Below, in pieces: positions 5,159-5,940 of a stretch of 5,940 nt of DNA. Source of the stretch: a bacterium (lineage in GTDB: Bacteria > UBP7 > UBA6624); contig JACNFQ010000088.1 of assembly GCA_014384545.1 (NCBI GenBank), positions 1 through 5,940 of the forward strand. Direction: 5' to 3'. Within the stretch, counting starts at the first letter, position 1. Each line of letters begins with the position of its first letter. Below the pieces are notes generated by a model. The model searched no databases and was not told where the DNA came from. It saw only the letters and a program-made list of their open reading frames with translations. The position numbers and the translations under genes were made by a program.

Positions 5159-5940
5159 GATATTTATTCCTTCTTTTCCTATTTGCACCCCAAACACTTT
5201 TCGCCGTTGATGTAGGAGAAGTCCATTTTCCGGATGCAACCAATCTGGAGCCCTATTGGCTCCAAGCGACTTTTGGCATTATGCCCAACGACCCCTTTTC
5301 TACCACTGCCGTTGAGCAGGGATTGGATCGCCTTTATGCCACGGGGTTCTTTGCCGAGCGCCCCACAGCCCAAACTGAAGCGAACGAAGGAAAAGCGATT
5401 ATCAGTATTCGGTTCCGCGAATGGCCCGTCCTTGAATCTATCGTCTTAGATGGCGCGACTTGGGTGGACCCTCAAACCCTCCTTGATGCCCTTACCCTCC
5501 AAGAGGGAGAGATGATGAATACGAAAGAGATCGTTGCTTCTTGGGCGATTATCCGAGACCTTTATAGTGATGCAGGCTACCCTTGGATCTATCCTGCCGG
5601 AGAGAGTCTAGACCCCAAAACCCGAACCCTCACTCTTTCGGTGGGACAGCCTGTCTTGGGAACGATCCGGTTTGAGGGACTGAACCGAACAGATGCATCA
5701 GCCCTCAAGCGCTTTCTTTGGATGGAGCAAGGTGACGCATTGGAGTTGGACGCGATCCTCTTAGATGCGAGAGACCTGTTCCGAACAGGCATTTTCTTGA
5801 CGTTCCCCGAACCCCGCCCCCCACCCCCCTCCAACCCCCATGCGGATATGTCCATCTGTGGTTTGGTTTGCCCTTTTCACGAGAACAGCCAACCGGGGAG
5901 GTTTCTCTTTGTCGTTTGGTTTGGGGTTCCTTCATGGTTT
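5155..5940 (+). CDS. Omp85-superfamily outer-membrane protein (BamA/TamA-like), N-terminal part, possibly frameshifted near the right edge
   Basis: The frame is open from ATG at 5155 to the window end (262 codons, no stop). A signal peptide is at 1-17 (MRYLFLLFLFAPQTLFA). Three POTRA-like repeats follow. The first (about 18-88) contains VEQGLDRLYATGFFAE. The second (about 91-164) has the Y-x-x-x-G-Y element, IIRDLYSDAGYPWI. The third (about 166-214) contains LGTIRFEGLNRT and ARDLFRTGIF. POTRA domains lie in the periplasm and receive substrate proteins for the C-terminal beta barrel, which would lie beyond the window. GGAG (5140-5143) lies 11 bases upstream, inside the preceding gene. From about 5848 the in-frame translation loses family character while other frames regain it (see the entry at 5845-5912). 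Whether this is BamA itself, TamA or another Omp85 member cannot be told from three repeats. Confidence 0.85.
   Translation, partial: MRYLFLLFLFAPQTLFAVDVGEVHFPDATNLEPYWLQATFGIMPNDPFSTTAVEQGLDRLYATGFFAERPTAQTEANEGKAIISIRFREWPVLESIVLDGATWVDPQTLLDALTLQEGEMMNTKEIVASWAIIRDLYSDAGYPWIYPAGESLDPKTRTLTLSVGQPVLGTIRFEGLNRTDASALKRFLWMEQGDALELDAILLDARDLFRTGIFLTFPEPRPPPPSNPHADMSICGLVCPFHENSQPGRFLFVVWFGVPSWF
5845..5912 (+). other. Two apparent frame breaks inside the Omp85-like gene
   Basis: The gene frame reads sensibly to HAD (residues 229-231), then becomes Cys-rich and unlike the family. Skipping two bases (5848-5849) gives VHLWFGLPFSREQPTGEVSL. Skipping two more near 5910-5911 gives SFGLGFLHG. Joined, these give the E-x-P-x-G-x-x-S-x-x-x-G-x-G pattern of alternating residues expected where Omp85 barrels begin. 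A single missing base at each place would have the same effect. This may be sequencing or assembly error or real gene decay. Confidence 0.5.

Noticed and set aside
5589-5935. Minus-strand frames antisense to the Omp85-like gene (5589-5855 and 5705-5935)
   Set aside because: Basic, low-complexity translations with no domain; the plus strand here encodes clear POTRA sequence.

Overview
The window looks like chromosomal DNA from a diderm bacterium outside the Proteobacteria. It is roughly balanced to slightly GC-rich, judged by eye. Two tightly packed transcription units diverge from an intergenic region at about 4568-4726. The lineage cannot be fixed from the sequence. HspR-type control and a DnaK without the usual Gram-negative insertion argue against a typical proteobacterium, while an Omp85/BamA-like gene argues for an outer membrane.

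Minus strand, read from right to left: dnaK (4567-2699), grpE (2698-2240), dnaJ (2236-1130), hspR (1133-756), an FmdB-type zinc-ribbon gene (756-499) and the start of a class I glutamine amidotransferase / peptidase C26 gene (506-1), which runs off the left edge. Every junction overlaps by a few bases or has a gap of 0-3 bases, so this is very probably one operon. Upstream of dnaK there is a plausible sigma70-type promoter (TTGACA - 18 bp - TAGAAT). Just behind its -35 box sits a sequence matching the HspR operator HAIR (CTTG-GT, 7-base spacer, TCAAG) at 11 of 14 positions. The expected logic is a negative feedback loop: HspR, helped by free DnaK, represses the operon until misfolded proteins draw DnaK away. 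The two genes after hspR would then be heat-shock co-regulated accessory genes.

Plus strand: a small Trp-rich exported protein of unknown function (4727-5158) overlaps, by ATGA, the start of an Omp85-superfamily gene. The latter has a signal peptide and three POTRA-like repeats and runs off the right edge (5155-5940). Its last ~95 bases show two apparent reading-frame breaks, so either the sequence there is faulty or the gene is decaying.

There is no gene-free stretch longer than about 300 bases. The left 500 bases, which can look empty because no stop codon closes the frame inside the window, are filled by the C26 gene. I saw no rRNA, complete tRNA, CRISPR array, insertion sequence or convincing terminator.
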